Source: Tubulanus polymorphus
Lineage: Eukaryota > Nemertea > Palaeonemertea > Tubulaniformes > Tubulanidae
Reading direction: 5' to 3'
Assembly (NCBI RefSeq): GCF_964204645.1
Contig: NC_134028.1
Location: 3,198,501-3,262,500 of the forward strand
Length of the DNA stretch: 64,000 nucleotides
In this document: piece after piece, positions 47,201-59,577 of the stretch
How the letters are laid out: every line of letters starts with the position of its first letter
How positions within the stretch are numbered: the first letter of the stretch is position 1
Notes under the pieces: model-generated
Database searches by the model: none
What the model saw: the letters and a program-made list of their open reading frames with translations, nothing else
What the model was told of the DNA's origin: nothing
Program-made: the position numbers and the translations under genes

Positions 47201-50200
47201 TAGTCTGTTTGTGTTTATGCTTATTAATAAGGGATATATCTCTCCAGTTCAGCCGACATGACCCTCGAGTAATCATAGGCAATCGACATAGAAAAATGAA
47301 CTGAACGTATAGCTCGGCACGTTTTCGGGCTAAGGTGTCAATATACGTAGAGGTACCTTAGAACAAACATATATAAACTATCAAATAGATTTATACATAA
47401 CATGCAATACACGTGGCTATCGTTGAAATATTGACTGTTGGAATATCAAATGGATGTTGTTTGCAAAAACGAAGAAACGCAGAAAGTACAAAAATGTTGT
47501 CTGTGGAATTATTCGGGTTGAGAGCATAAGATTGATTAAGGATGAGTACGATACCTATAAATGTTGATTTTAAAAACATTTCGACTCATCCGATTGATAA
47601 AAAGATGTTGTCATTGGTCGGTCCGCGTCTTCTAGCCGCTTCGAAGGGCGGATCGCTGGCAACATCGACGGATTCATTCTCGATAAACTCGCAGACCACA
47701 TCACGACGCAACAGGTTCGTGTGGTTTTCACTGTTCAGTTTTTAGTTAAATAGAATTTTTAATTTTCTTTGCATTTATTGTGTGAATCCTTGTGAAGAGA
47801 CACAGTCGTCTTTTGTCGGGAACCATTTATTACAGGACTTGTCTTCATAATATCGCCATTTTCTTTTTCGAGTCCATACTTCTTTGAAATTGTCTATAAA
47901 TGGCAATAGGTAACTGTTTTCTTTATAATATATAGTTTTGATCGTGATGGGGTTGGCAACATACGTCTTGAAGAACAATTCAAACTGGAACACTTGCAAC
48001 AGTTGATGGACCTATTCGATAGCTTCAAACCGGCGGATGATGAACCTGGCGACCAAACACGGTCGATTCTTAAATTCATCAGTCGCAATGACAACAAACC
48101 GAAACGTGAACCGGGCTGTATGAATTTACAAGAGTTTAAAGACACAATAGCTGAGGTTCTGGCCACTGATGAATACAACGACCAGTTGGATAAACTATTT
48201 GCAAAGGTAAGGAAAAGCTGACAAGTTCTTTCAATGGCACAGCCTTTCAATCCGTCACTTGAGGTCATCCGTCGGTTGTGTCTGTTTTCTTCACAAACGC
48301 GTGTGTAAATTCTTGTTTTTTTTTTTTAAATCTCAGTTGGATACATCGTGCGATGGCTACGTAGACTGGAATGAATTTTGCACGTATATGCTACTGTTAT
48401 ACAGAGAAAATGATTACATGCAGACGAAAAAGGAAATTCCGTTCCGTTCCGAAGCTCGAATCCGGCACATTGTCTACAACAGGGTAATTTCTAGCTCTAA
48501 TTATCATTTCAAAATGTCGCTAATATTCTATGGATGGCTAGTAGGTGTATGAAGTGGTATCGCAGACAACCAGTTTCCTATTGAGGAATTTTTATCAATG
48601 TGTTTGATAATCCTTCTTAATGTCATATCCTCACGGCGAATCACCATGGCAAACTGATATAAACATTCAAGTAATCCCAAACATCATCTTGATTTAATGG
48701 ATACATATTAAAATGCCCAGACGGTGGTAAGGTCATTAGAAATTACATATGTTTGATCAATGAAATTGATATCTTATTCATTCCTATAGCAAGAAACCTC
48801 GACCAAAGTAATAGCGGTTGACAATCCCCTAAGATATGTGTCCATCAGTAAGGTAAGATATATATCATCTAGACATCGACGAGTGAGCTAACTGCAACTT
48901 TCTACTTGCTAAACTATCATCAAAATGTTTGCTTACAGGAAGGTGTTTTATCGATATGGGACCCGGTACACATGGTGATCGAGAAACACTTCGATATTGC
49001 ACCGGTTGAGGACGATCCTCGTGGTCAGAAACGACGATTTAAGACCTGGTTTACGGATTTGACATTTCTACCGAACTGTCATAAAATCGCCATCGCCTCG
49101 ACAAGTCGTGATATCAGATTCTACGACGTGTCGACTGGGCAATATTTTGAGGAATTCCATCTTTTCGGTATCTGAATTTATTTCTATGCGCACAAGATTT
49201 TCTCTTCGTAAAAATATCTTCTAATGAAATGATTCAAACCTTCCCGTATCTTCTTTTAGCACTGCCTGACGTACCGTACTCAATGGACTATCATTTCAAT
49301 GAACGAGTAAGAACTGATTAGAATATTCTTAATGAATTGCGATTTCGTTTTATCAAATTTGAACCTGATCAACATTTTGTACATTTAAGAATCCAAACGG
49401 AGAATCGGTATTCGTTTACGGCGATGACGCAGGCGCATTGAATGTTTTGTATTTTACCAGACCTGTCAGTCAATTGTTCGACACGCCTTTCATGGAAGAG
49501 AAAAAAGTTCAGAAGATATTCATGAAGGTATCGATTAGGCCTTCATCGTAAACCTTCTTTCCAGTCGTATTTGTCATTAATCTATGTTTTCATTAGATAA
49601 TGTCGTTGTTTTTACGTAACACAACAGGATTTGGGACATCATTCAAAATGGGTGCGTCACGTTGTGGCCATGGAAGTGATGCCGGACATTATAAAGAAAG
49701 TGAAATATATTCCCGATAATGAGAACATCATGTGCTGTTGTACAAATCCAAGAAGTTCTCTGGTCGTTTGGGACATAATGAGAAAGAAAAAGACGTATAT
49801 ATTCCGTATGAATAAGGTAATGCATGCTTGTAAGTCTGTTGATCTGATACATAAATATCTTGGTTTTGTTTTACCAATATTTCTTGTCATTTAAGGGATG
49901 TGAAACGTTCGATTACAATAAAAATCTGAATATTTTGGTTACCGGAAGTCCAGATCATATGGTCCGCATTTGGAATCCGTACGTTACCAGCAAGCCGACG
50001 GCTATACTTCAAGGTCATCTAACTGGTGTCATCGATGTCATTATACACGAACGATTTGGACAAGTTTTCAGTTATTCCAGGGACGCCGTAAGTTCTATAA
50101 TTTCAATATTTATTCATTTGTACGTGAGAAATGTATGAATTCAACGTGTTACGTTTTAGTGCAAAATTTACATAAATCAATGACCGCTAATCTAAATTCT

Positions 50201-53200
50201 CGTCCAGTGGAGACGTACAAGTAGAAGTTGATCGCGCTATTTAGGCTGAGGAACAAGCGGGCTACGTCGAAAGCGGTGCCGAGGGACGGGGCGAGTTGGG
50301 GTTTTATCGCGATCAAGCTCGATAGCATACCAGTAGGAAATAAACAAACTAGAAAGGCCGTAGATAAAACCAAAACAGTTACGGTTACTTTTCGGATCTT
50401 TTCGGATTTGTTTGCATCGGCACCTTGCAACGAGGTGGAGCGTTTCAGAACCAAAACAATTGAAAAATTGAAAATAACGAGTGTTGAAAATGGTAGATAT
50501 ATCACCATCGTCGACCCTCGTACCCAAGCGATACCTCTGCTTTTGCCGCTGATGTAGCAGCCGAATTTCCGGTCGTATTGCGTCACAAATAAATGAAACA
50601 AACCGACCGATAACGACATAAGTACGATGAAGACTATGATACATCTGGCGACCTTTTTAGTACCCATATCCCGTCCTTTAAAAGGGAACACAATTACGAC
50701 AAAACGCTCTAATGTAACTGCAACGACGCACCAAGAGCTCGTGGTGTATAATACATCGAACACGTATTCAACGAACCGACACATCACTGTCGACTTCACT
50801 GCGAAAACGAGCACCTTCGAGAAGTAATACGACATAACGTTTATCCAGATGATCATCGTGAAGAATACGATGATCGTGTCCGATACGGCTAAAGCTGCAA
50901 GATAGTTACTGTACGAACGGTGTCGCATTTTAGCCGTGCACATCGTTAGAAAGGACAACACGTTACCTACGATACCGAAACAAAATATCAACGGGCAAGC
51001 GTAGATATGAAGCTGCCGACTGAATTCACTTGATGGTGAACGCGGGAATTGCTGTATCGCTGGTGCTATATATGTTGGCGCCCAGTCTCTCATATCGGTT
51101 TCATTCATCCTCCTTCCCATTGGCGATTTCTGTGACAACAGTTTCCGCGATAACCTGCCGGATGGCTGGACGGCTTCGTGCGTTCGATCGAAATGAAAAC
51201 CAGCCAGTATTTCCTCTCGATTAAACTTATCATGAACTTAATTCAATAAGAAAGCGATTATTTCCGCTGCAATAAGCATCGTCCGTGGATAATACAAGTC
51301 TTTGTTTATTCAATCGGATTCATGACTTCTTTTATATCACTTTTCCCCAAATTTTGCCGCTCCGTTGGTTACACGTATTAAATCTATATATACTTAATCG
51401 TAAATACAGCTGTAATACACGCCTGAACGCGTCTTTGCGCGAGATAGACACGATACTATAAATAATTTCGTTTTCAATCGGACAGTTTTAAATCACATCG
51501 ATGTTTTTCTCAACCCAGGCTGTCAAAGTATGGGACACTAAAGAACACAGTTGTCTACAGACTGTACAGTTGAAATTCCCAACGAGCGTCCACAGCCGTC
51601 TACCAGAACACGGTTATTTTCCATGCCGTCTCATTCCACCTCCCGCTAACTGTCTCCTAGTCGCTGCTAATGATTACCTCGGACAACTCAAACTGGGACA
51701 GGTCGAAGAAGTCAAGAGCGCCTTGCCCGCTACACACGTCACACAGCTTTGCAGTGCCATTTACAATCCGTATTTTCGACAGGTAAGGTCAAAATGGCCC
51801 AGTTTGAAAACCAGTCATATCCAAAGTGAATTCAGTAAAAATGTTGTTGCTCCTGAACATAAACTGAGATTCCACTGTTCCATTGTTCCATACATCTTTC
51901 CAACAAAATAAAATCGGGGACTTTCTTTAAATTACATCGGCTTCTGAAATCTGAATGATCTAGGTTGTAACGGGTGCTGATGATTCGACGGTTGCAATTT
52001 GGGACGTCGATTCAGGGGGTAAAACGTTAGTATTCTCTAACGCTCACGGAGATGAGGAAATTACGTGTATGGTATTTGATAATACGTGGAGAAGGTTGAT
52101 CACTGCTGCTAGGAATGGCACCGTCAAGGTAGGGGCTGCGTTCTTGTTATCGGCAAACAAAGGAGAGAGAATCATAATAATAGTAATATTGATACAGTAC
52201 AAAAAGTAAAGACTAGGAGAGAAAAAAGAAATATACAAAAAAATCCATATTCACATGGAAAATAAGTATGTACAATTTGAATAATCTAAGGGCATACATT
52301 CGAAAGGTATCTAATTTCTACTAAGTTGAAAGTAAGGAGATGGACAAAACAGTACATAACAGTCAAAATATGCTTATAAACATTGATCAAAACTTTTTAA
52401 GGTCTGGAATTCCCAAAACGGTCACAATCTACACAAATTGGAACCTGTTGGTGACGTTGAAGTTACCGGTATTATACCACTAGCCGATAGACGTGTGATA
52501 CTAACCGTTGGCTGGAGTAGAAAATTGAGTGTGTACGACGACTCGGATCCAGATGTAAGTGATCTGGCATAAACCTGAGAGGATCAAACTTCCTTACATT
52601 CATCAACTACTATAGTTCCACTGTTTTATCAATAATTCTGGATGACTCCACAAAATTTTCCTTTACCTTTCATAGTTCTATCATTTTCTTTTCAAACAGA
52701 ATATGTACATCAAAGCTGATACGTCGTGGAAAGGAGGACAGGTTCACAAAGACGATATTCTAGCTATTGATTTCTGCCCTCCAAATCTTCTAGCCACAGC
52801 CAGCTATGACGGCGAACTGGTTCTATGGAGCACAGAAACAGAGAAAATGTACATGCGCTTACGAAAAGGGCAACCGTATAAAATGTAGATACCACTCTGA
52901 GATAAGTCCTGAATTTCCGAGGAAGTTTCACTAGATTTACTTTGATGAATGTTCGTTTCTCAATCAGGTCTCGACAGATGGAAAGTCTTCACGTTACTTT
53001 AGTTTCCAACAGTAGACCGAGCTCTCGGCCCGGGTCGAAAAACTCCCGTCCAAATTCGCGACATAGAAAATCCCACAAACCGGCGGAAGGGTAAATATCG
53101 AGTAGTCAACCGTCGATTATTTATTCTTCTTCAAGGTTCTTTTATCGTTGAATTGTTTGTTTCAAATAATTTCAGAGATCCAGTGCCCGTAGATAAATTA

Positions 53201-55421
53201 CTATTTCTACCTAGTCGATATAAAAACGCTAAACGAAACGATGGTGCTATACTTATATCAAGCGAGGCTGGAGTACTCAAATGGTGGAGTATATTCGGTC
53301 AAAAACACGAATTAGGTAAGAAGAATGCGAGAAAATGTGAAACCGTGGTGGGCGCTGGCTGGCAATGCTTTCATTAATGTATATGCACTTTTCGCGACAG
53401 GTGAATTCTATGCTCCTGATAAAGAAGATGAATCCGTGTTGGCAATCGATGCTGATTCCGATAATACAACTATTGCTACTGGTGACACACAGGGTAACAT
53501 TTCATTATGGGATATCGCAGATTACTGTACATTTCCCAGAGATATGGTAAGCTGTAGAAGGAAGCTTCATCTCCGAATCAAATGATTCCAGTCAATAAGT
53601 TGTGTCTATCTTTATAATTACAGAAAGTTACGACTAAACCGCCGCTGATTAGTAGCTGGAAGGCTCACGATAGTGCACTGGTCAGCGTTCAAATTATCGA
53701 CCACGATTGTGGTCAATTCGTACTGTCCGCTTCTACTGACAAGACGGCGCGTCTCTGGTCAATTGAGGGCTATTACATCGGTACTTTCGGCCAGGTAAGG
53801 TTTCTATAGACTGGACAAAAATCGTGCTCTCTGAATCATACGGGATCATTTTTCGGGAACTCTTTTCTTCTTAGAAAAAATTGTGGAACCTCAAGCGCAG
53901 AAGAACGTGGGCACACCCCAAAGATCCTTGGTCAGTTCTTGATAGAGGTTCGTACACGAGTGTCAGGACATTAATTATATTTCGAGTGGTTTGAATAATG
54001 TTAGGATCTAGATTTTTTTTCGTGGAGGAAAATTATCTTTAAGAAACCGTTGTAACAAAGAAGCGTATTCGTCAATATAGGTAAAGTTATTCCCGAGGGA
54101 GCCAATGCCGTGGACACCGATACGCCCGCTAACGCTGATCGACCAGACACTGACGATGACGACACAAACGAACAGAAAGAAGAAGCCGACGAGTCACCAT
54201 CACCTGATCATCTAGAAACAGATGGTACTAGACTCGACTTGATCGAGGAAGAACTAGACGAGGAAAACGATGATCTACCCGAACTGCCATCTGTTCATGT
54301 CTCATCAGATACTGATGACCAAAGACAAGTACGTAACATTCCGCCATTAGAAAAAATGAATAGTGTGCAACTGATAGGATTTCATTTGAACTGTTAGAGC
54401 TTCCGATAATATATACAGGACCCGATTCCACAGTTTGTGAGTTAGAGTTATCTCTGAGGGTTAAAATCAGTTCGTTTTTACTCAATATTCAAAATCAACT
54501 TAAAAGAACTGTTGAATTGGGTCGTGTACACCGATATTAAGCTTTGTACACCAATCTTATACCGGATAGAAAAACACATTATACCTTCTCACTGACACTG
54601 AAGTAGTAGTAATTATAAAATCTTCACTATTTTCATTTTTGGGAACGGTATCGAAGCTTGCAAAGCGACACATATAGTGTTTATCTTATGCCACCACGCA
54701 CTCATGCTTTGTTTTTAGAGGCTAAAATCTAAGTCACTGGATAGTGGTGGTACTGCTGAGACAGGGGATTTTGTCATCGCTTTTCACAAAAACCGATCAC
54801 AGACATTTGCATTTAGCTCCGACACTACACGACACAAGGTAACAAGTGGTTGTGCCGTATTCGAGCTCGAAGATATGATTATGGTTGTTCGAATTATCTT
54901 GAATTTTGCCAATGTATAACGTGTTTTTTTTCGAAACCCATTTTTTCGTAGACGCTATTGGGTATTCGGGCAGAACGCGATTTACTCCGTCAAAAGTTCA
55001 GTCGACAGGAACGTAGGCATTACGGTGATATCAACATCAAAACCATGTCACGAATGAATGGAAAAGTCTGCTCACCGTTTCAAGCTCTTGCGACTCCAGT
55101 AATTATTACAAAAAGTACGAAGATTTCATCTCTCGATATATTCCTTTTTCCTAATTTGTCGATTTCATGTGCGTATTGCAGGATATAACTGTGATACCAA
55201 TACCTAGAGGACTGCCAGTTACACCTCGAATGGTTAGTAGAGGTTACACGTCCACAAATATGGACGAGGATTCTCTACAGAAAATGGACTTGCGATATTA
55301 TTATCACGAAGGAGATGAACGGGGCAAAAGTGATGGACGAAGATCTCACAGACTACCGGCTATAAGAGGACGTAAAGGGCAACCTTCTGTGGCCACTATG
55401 TCCCGCGGCATTACGATGTAG
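44215..55421 (+). CDS. EF-hand and WD-repeat protein, WDR49/WDR64-like
   Basis: Twenty-three exons beginning 44215-44396, 47541-47714, 47936-48206, 48337-48483, 48790-48852, 48939-49167, 49260-49306, 49390-49527, 49628-49816, 49896-50087 and 51519-51782; later exons start at 51964, 52402, 52700, 52968, 53176, 53401, 53624, 53875, 54081, 54719, 54952 and 55182; 1268 residues. Start MSLPQLLVRPP follows a stop-free leader, so an upstream start remains possible. EF-hand-like loop FDRDGVGNIRLEE (near 120) and a canonical one, DTSCDGYVDWNEF (near 211), precede WD repeats from about 260 to 1000 (STSRDIRFYDVST, VTGSPDHMVRIWNP, VVTGADDSTVAIWDVD, SASTDKTARLWSIEG). The tail is acidic then basic. Layout and the segment DGYVDWNEFCTYMLL match WDR49/WDR64, proteins tied to cilia and sperm. 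An antisense GPCR gene occupies the intron after exon 10. Confidence 0.9.
44555..44605. repeat. repeat block matching 45487-45545
   Basis: AATGAATAT...AAAATTTTGTTGTAAGAAAAAAGGTA recurs at 45487-45545 in the same orientation, both in the first WD-gene intron. May be the flank of a SINE-like repeat. Confidence 0.5.
45541..45620 (-). repeat. degenerate tRNA-Ile-like sequence, intron region retained
   Basis: On the minus strand it reads TAGCACAGCCTG (A-box-like), CGTACCTGGACACAGTCC, then GGCTGATATATACGGGTTCGAGC (B-box). The middle follows the tRNA-Ile(UAU) intron and anticodon stem at 31170-31261 (GTACTTATAGACAGTCC, GGCTGAGCTATGCGG). Arms do not pair fully, so it is a pseudogene or SINE. Confidence 0.45.
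45997..46947. repeat. tandem duplication, two units of about 473 bp
   Basis: Unit 1 45997-46469 and unit 2 46475-46947, offset 478 bp, differing at only a handful of positions (about 99% identity). Both carry the same 72-codon frame without an ATG. It sits in the first intron of the WD gene and is evidently recent. Confidence 0.92.
50149..51120 (-). CDS. rhodopsin-family GPCR, intronless, peptide-receptor-like
   Basis: Single frame, ATG at 51120 (MGRRMNETDMRDW), 323 residues; a longer frame only adds a TTG-led extension. N-terminal sequon NET. Class A landmarks: GNVL in TM1, LAVSD in TM2, Cys in MCRFVEY at the start of TM3, ERF in place of DRY (TLERFVVIVFP), FLVCLFP in TM6 and NSAINFYLY in place of NPxxY in TM7, then a short tail with Cys. 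The NSxxNFxLY form is common in protostome peptide receptors of the FMRFamide-receptor-like group. The ligand is unknown. The gene lies wholly within, and antisense to, an intron of the WD gene, which suggests insertion by retroposition or an old nested arrangement. Confidence 0.9.
   Translation of the reverse strand: MGRRMNETDMRDWAPTYIAPAIQQFPRSPSSEFSRQLHIYACPLIFCFGIVGNVLSFLTMCTAKMRHRSYSNYLAALAVSDTIIVFFTMIIWINVMSYYFSKVLVFAVKSTVMCRFVEYVFDVLYTTSSWCVVAVTLERFVVIVFPFKGRDMGTKKVARCIIVFIVLMSLSVGLFHLFVTQYDRKFGCYISGKSRGIAWVRGSTMVIYLPFSTLVIFNFSIVLVLKRSTSLQGADANKSEKIRKVTVTVLVLSTAFLVCLFPTGMLSSLIAIKPQLAPSLGTAFDVARLFLSLNSAINFYLYVSTGREFRLAVIDLCKFCTKT
54419..54523. mobile_element. short inverted-repeat element, GACCCAGTTCC family, copy 3
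   Basis: Ends GACCCGATTCCACAG and, in reverse, GACCCAATTCAACAG. The internal block GTGAGTTAGAGTT matches 23829. It lies in a WD-gene intron. Confidence 0.6.
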
Positions 55422-55800
55422 GGAACGTTGTAGATTCTTAGATTCATCCCATTTTCTACAAACTAGCAAAATACCCTAAAGGGCTTGCTTGTGCAGGATT
55501 GGTGTTTGGCTCAGAATACGTTGCCTTAGCCAACAAAGATTTATCTAATTTTTATGTAAGTTGTTATAAAAATCTTTATAGGTTTATATTCATGAATAAA
55601 CTATATGAATTGTAAACACATCGACGTTTTGTTCATGGGGTTTTTGTATAGGATTGCAAATATTTTCACTTGAAAATACGTAATGCGCCGATCTGGGGCC
55701 TAAAACGGACAAAAATGACTAGACTGGTTGTTTTTTTTTGCTGAGCAAAACATACATACGCAGCTATGGTAACTTCAATAATATTTTACCGTTTACCACG

Positions 55801-56622
55801 ATGGATCTCGATGGATATTCTGACAACTCATCCAAGATAAAATACATAACACATAACCGTAGTAAAGATTTGGAAAGTTTTCCAAAGACAACTCGTAATG
55901 TAGTAAGAAAGGTTCTGAAAAGGCGTGAACTGCCAAAACCTAATGCCCCAATCTCTCTGATAGATTTATCAGCACCTTCAGATGGTCCTAATCTGCGACA
56001 AAGTAACCCCCGAGCAACTCCGAGAGACGGTAGGTTTAACCTATAATTGCATTGATAGCCGCTACTTTTCTGATTTGCCCCTAGAAAACGGTGCAGATCG
56101 GAAAATTGAGCGACGGACTTAAGAAGGATTCAAATTTTGGCTGGAATCTTTTATTAGCATTGTCTCACATGAACTACACACGACTGAATACAGTGGAAGA
56201 AATGAAACACATTCGTGTACCGGTTGATCAGGTCATCACCGTAATGAATAATGCCAGGAAATGTCCGTCTGAGCATGACGCTAAAGAAATATTAGCCATC
56301 CAGCACACATTCGCTAAAATTATGAAGTTATGGAGGCAGGCCGACAGGCTGAAGTCATTAGCTGCTCATTTGTTTGGTAAAGAATGGGTCAGTTGGTAAG
56401 CATTCGCATTCCGATACGTATTGAAACTAAGAGCGATGCAAATATATATCATTATTGATTAATTTCAGCAATTTGAAGAAAGGGTTCCGAAGAGTGGTTG
56501 CACAGGACTGCGCTGCTGCTGGAGACCAGGTTTCAACCCTTGTCATAGAAGTTGCCGTCGCTGATAAACATGTTGTATCACGGTGGAGTCGGTCTCGTCA
56601 TACCGGTTCAAAATACACCTGA
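55801..56622 (+). pseudogene. unrecognised gene with an apparent one-base frameshift
   Basis: Exon 1 55801-56030 (MDLDGYSDNSSKIKYITHN, donor GTAGGT, phase 1), exon 2 56085-56397 (donor GTAAGC) and exon 3 56469-56622. Exon 2 entered in phase 1 reads ENGADRKIERRT then meets TAA at 56119-56121; removing one T there restores a long clean frame (KKDSNFGWNLLLALSHMNYT and on). Exon 3 continues in that frame to TGA (FRRVVAQDCAAAGDQ, then IEVAVADK). The alternative is that exon 1 splices from an internal GTAAGA donor in phase 0. A faint resemblance of the end to cyclic-nucleotide-binding beta rolls is not enough to name it. Cause: true decay, a base-call error or a mis-chosen splice. Confidence 0.45.
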
Positions 56623-57253
56623 CCCCTCTATGTACGAACAATAATATTTCTACAAAAAATTCAAAATGTTTTCTTTTTTTCTGATTTTTTATTGATATGA
56701 TATGATTTATTTATCATACAAAATGTTTACAGAATTAATTAATGAATAATATACATACAATGTAATAATATCAGATGAAGGCCTGCCTCGAAGCATCAGT
56801 TGACTCGTACCAGAAAGCAGCCGAAAATTCATAATTTCGTAAAGATTTGTTTTATCATGAATTATAAAATATATTTCGATATCGAAACGCAATGAATCAC
56901 TCGAAAGTGATCACTGGAAATCGTGATTGAAAATAATTCACATCGATTCGAGGACCCTTCTCGATTTCGATCATCAATCTGCCCGAAAGTTGAAAGTGGT
57001 CAAGGAAGGAACTTGCTCTTATGGAATTACCTGATTTTGGTTTAGAATTAAACACCCTTTCTCATAATACACCATCCGATCGATTGCCTATGATACCCTC
57101 GAAAAGCCCGGTTAATGTGTCATCTTTGAATCAGTGTCATAATATTAGCTGTTCTGATTATTCATATCGTTTTGTACACGAGATTTAAGTGATCAGCTGC
57201 TCATTAACTAAAACGCGACTTCTAAGATCCCGTCGTCAGATATATCGAAACCA

Positions 57254-57261
57254 TGACGTCA
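57254..57261 (+). promoter_or_regulatory. perfect CRE, cytokine-like gene 1
   Basis: TGACGTCA, a full palindromic cAMP-response element, in a conserved upstream block of the first tandem copy. It is 228 bp upstream of the start codon and identical in copy 2. Confidence 0.6.
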
Positions 57262-57428
57262 CGGTTTTCCTGTTTTATATATGAAATCACACCGGTACTG
57301 TAGTGTATGCATACACACAATACACAACAGCTGTATCGATCACTCGGTGGTCGGCGCGCAATGATATCACATCGAAACCAACACCGAAACTTTTATTTCA
57401 TTCCCGAATTCAGTATCGAAAGTTACAG

Positions 57429-57436
57429 TATAAATA
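57429..57436 (+). promoter_or_regulatory. TATA box, cytokine-like gene 1
   Basis: TATAAATA 46 bp before the ATG predicts a transcription start near 57460 and a leader of about 20 nt. The element and its surroundings are conserved in copy 2 at 60353-60360. Confidence 0.65.
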
Positions 57437-57481
57437 TGGCTCCGTCTTTCACCATAATCATAATACAAAACAAAAAGCAAT

Positions 57482-58869
57482 ATGAAAACATCTGGTCTTA
57501 TCCCGGGTAAGATTTATATTTCGTGGACTTTTCTACCAAACTTTAACAATTCAAAAGTTCAAATTAATCTCTTCTCTACTGAACTAATGGATTAATCGTT
57601 TTTACTTAAGATATGATTTTGGTGTTGAACATTTCAGTTCTTCAAATTGTAACAATATTTTTGATGAGCGGTTGTCTCGTCCAAGGACGTTCACTGTCGT
57701 CAGAATCACCCGTAAATCGTCCATGCGGTACACCCTTTCAATCACTACCGGAAAATACAACGACTGCTGATCCGGGTTGGGGAAATTATGTGCGTCGTTC
57801 AGGTGTTATCAGGTCGATGGTCAGCGATCTCATGCAGTTATATGTAAGTATTTCCGCAACTTCTTCCATGGTAAAAACAATTAATGTCTTTGTATTGATT
57901 TAGCTTCAATGTAATATTTATCATTTCATTCGCATGTTATTTTAATTTCTAATTCAGCATTAACGAAATCAATGTCATAAATTAAAATCAAAACTTAATC
58001 AACAATTCACCAAGTCCATGCCGCCCCGGTTAACATAATTCGTTTAGTTTTACATTGTACACAATTGAAAAAAAATTATTCAAATCAATCACTTTTAAAG
58101 CGTCAACGAAGGAACGTAAGTAGAAAAACTCATTGAAATTCTGGTGTGCTGACAACTTACCTTAAATTGACTTTCTACGTTACATGCATTTATGGGGTTT
58201 TAGAGGTTTTAGGTTTTAGGGTCACATGTTAAGTTGAAGTAGCCCCTCATTTATGTTAATTGGTCAATTGTATACATCCAAATTTACATCGTTTATAGGA
58301 TTAGATCGTTTATTTAGGATCATGTAATTCATTGAATGCCAAAATGTCAAAATATAAATCTAATGTGTAATATTTTCACATTTAAGGTGACCAAACGAAT
58401 CAAGAGTCAGTTGATAATCAGCTCTTATGACGTGTTCTCTATACCGGGATTTCCCCAGGCTCCGGTCATCACCAGTGTCACCGATCTGAACTTAAAAACA
58501 AACACGTTTCTCGACGATGCTTACAAAAACCTAGCCATATCGTACATGTATATCGAGCAGATTCTACTGGACGAAGAAAAACTTGTCGCTGAATCGTTCA
58601 GCGCTCGAATTACAGCACTTATGAAACGTATTAAAGAGGACATGCTTTGTTCATTAGCTATGGATCTGCATTCTCGAGGTGTTAAACACGCGTGGACGGC
58701 TGATGACATCGTCCCAAACCAATACAAGGACATCGACGACTTCTCCACACGCAACTTAAGAGACTACATAATATTGAGAGATATACGTAAAATTATTGAC
58801 TATCAAATTCGTGTCATGAACTACAAGAAGGACGTAAAATCCAACATCATTCCAGCTGCCGCAAATTAG
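57482..58869 (+). CDS. putative secreted four-helix cytokine, tandem copy 1
   Basis: Exons 57482-57506, 57638-57843 and 58387-58869; 237 residues. Signal peptide 1 to about 25 (MKTSGLIPVLQIVTIFLMSG, then CLVQG) is split by intron 1. After a Pro-rich linker with Cys38 and the sequon NTT (48-50), four predicted amphipathic helices follow: A about 64-92, B 118-144, C 147-175, D 197-228. The A-B loop holds IPGFPQAP. Cys165 in helix C could pair with Cys38. A tiny first exon, helix A across exon 2/3 and the other helices on one large last exon is the plan of CNTF, CLCF1 and cardiotrophin genes. I infer a class-I (IL-6-group) cytokine fold; this is pattern-based. AATAAA at 59101. Confidence 0.7.
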
Positions 58870-59459
58870 TGTTTGCATTTGAAAACTGATGATAATATTT
58901 TGTAAATTCTCGTGAATCACCAATGCAACATATTTTGAACTCAATTATTAACCAATCATTTTATAACATGAAATATCGTATTTGCCTGTTATTTGTTTTT
59001 GTTTCGCGCTTTTTGCAATGAAAAATATTTGTCACTGTTTTACAACGTTTTATGGTGAATAATGTGGTGTTTTTAGTGTGTATCATTGTAGTAATCTGAT
59101 AATAAAAGATATATTTTTAGATAAATTCCTTTCTAGTTCGATCTCAGTTGCCATTTTCACGGAGGTGTTGCAGGAAATCGACTTCGATGAGCATGTTTCA
59201 GATAAAGGAATCAATTAAGAATGACATCTCGTAACTGTTTAACTATAAAATCCGATTCCTCATATCGCTTTTCACACTCGACGCGAAGCCTATCATCAAC
59301 TGTATCCGTGTGCAATGGAATTAGCGGTAATATTAATCTAACACTGAAATCGATAATCAAACAATTTTCTTTAACAAAAAAAACTAAATTTTCAACATGA
59401 CTTAAAGATCATGCAAAATGTGCTTTTGCCAGAATCGTCTATGATCTTTGAGAAAAGGA

Positions 59460-59577
59460 TCACAGGCTAACAGGCGACACAAGGTCACAGGCGACACAAG
59501 GTCACAGGCTAACAGGCGACACAAGGTCACAGGCGACACAAGGTCACAGGCTAACAGGCGACACAAGGTCACAGGCG
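59460..59577. repeat. minisatellite, 42-bp period
   Basis: A compound unit of GTCACAGGCTAACAGGCGAC and GTCACAGGCGACACAAG repeats, nearly three times, between the cytokine-like genes. Confidence 0.9.

Noticed and set aside
51121-51138. N-terminal extension of the GPCR frame
   Set aside because: It begins with TTG; the first ATG is at 51120.
57437-57510. ATG directly after the TATA box, reading MAPSFTIIIIQ
   Set aside because: It overlaps the predicted core promoter and enters exon 2 in the wrong phase; the ATG at 57482 gives a signal peptide and the right phase in both copies.
59460-59577. CRISPR-like array
   Set aside because: Head-to-tail minisatellite without unique spacers in an animal genome.
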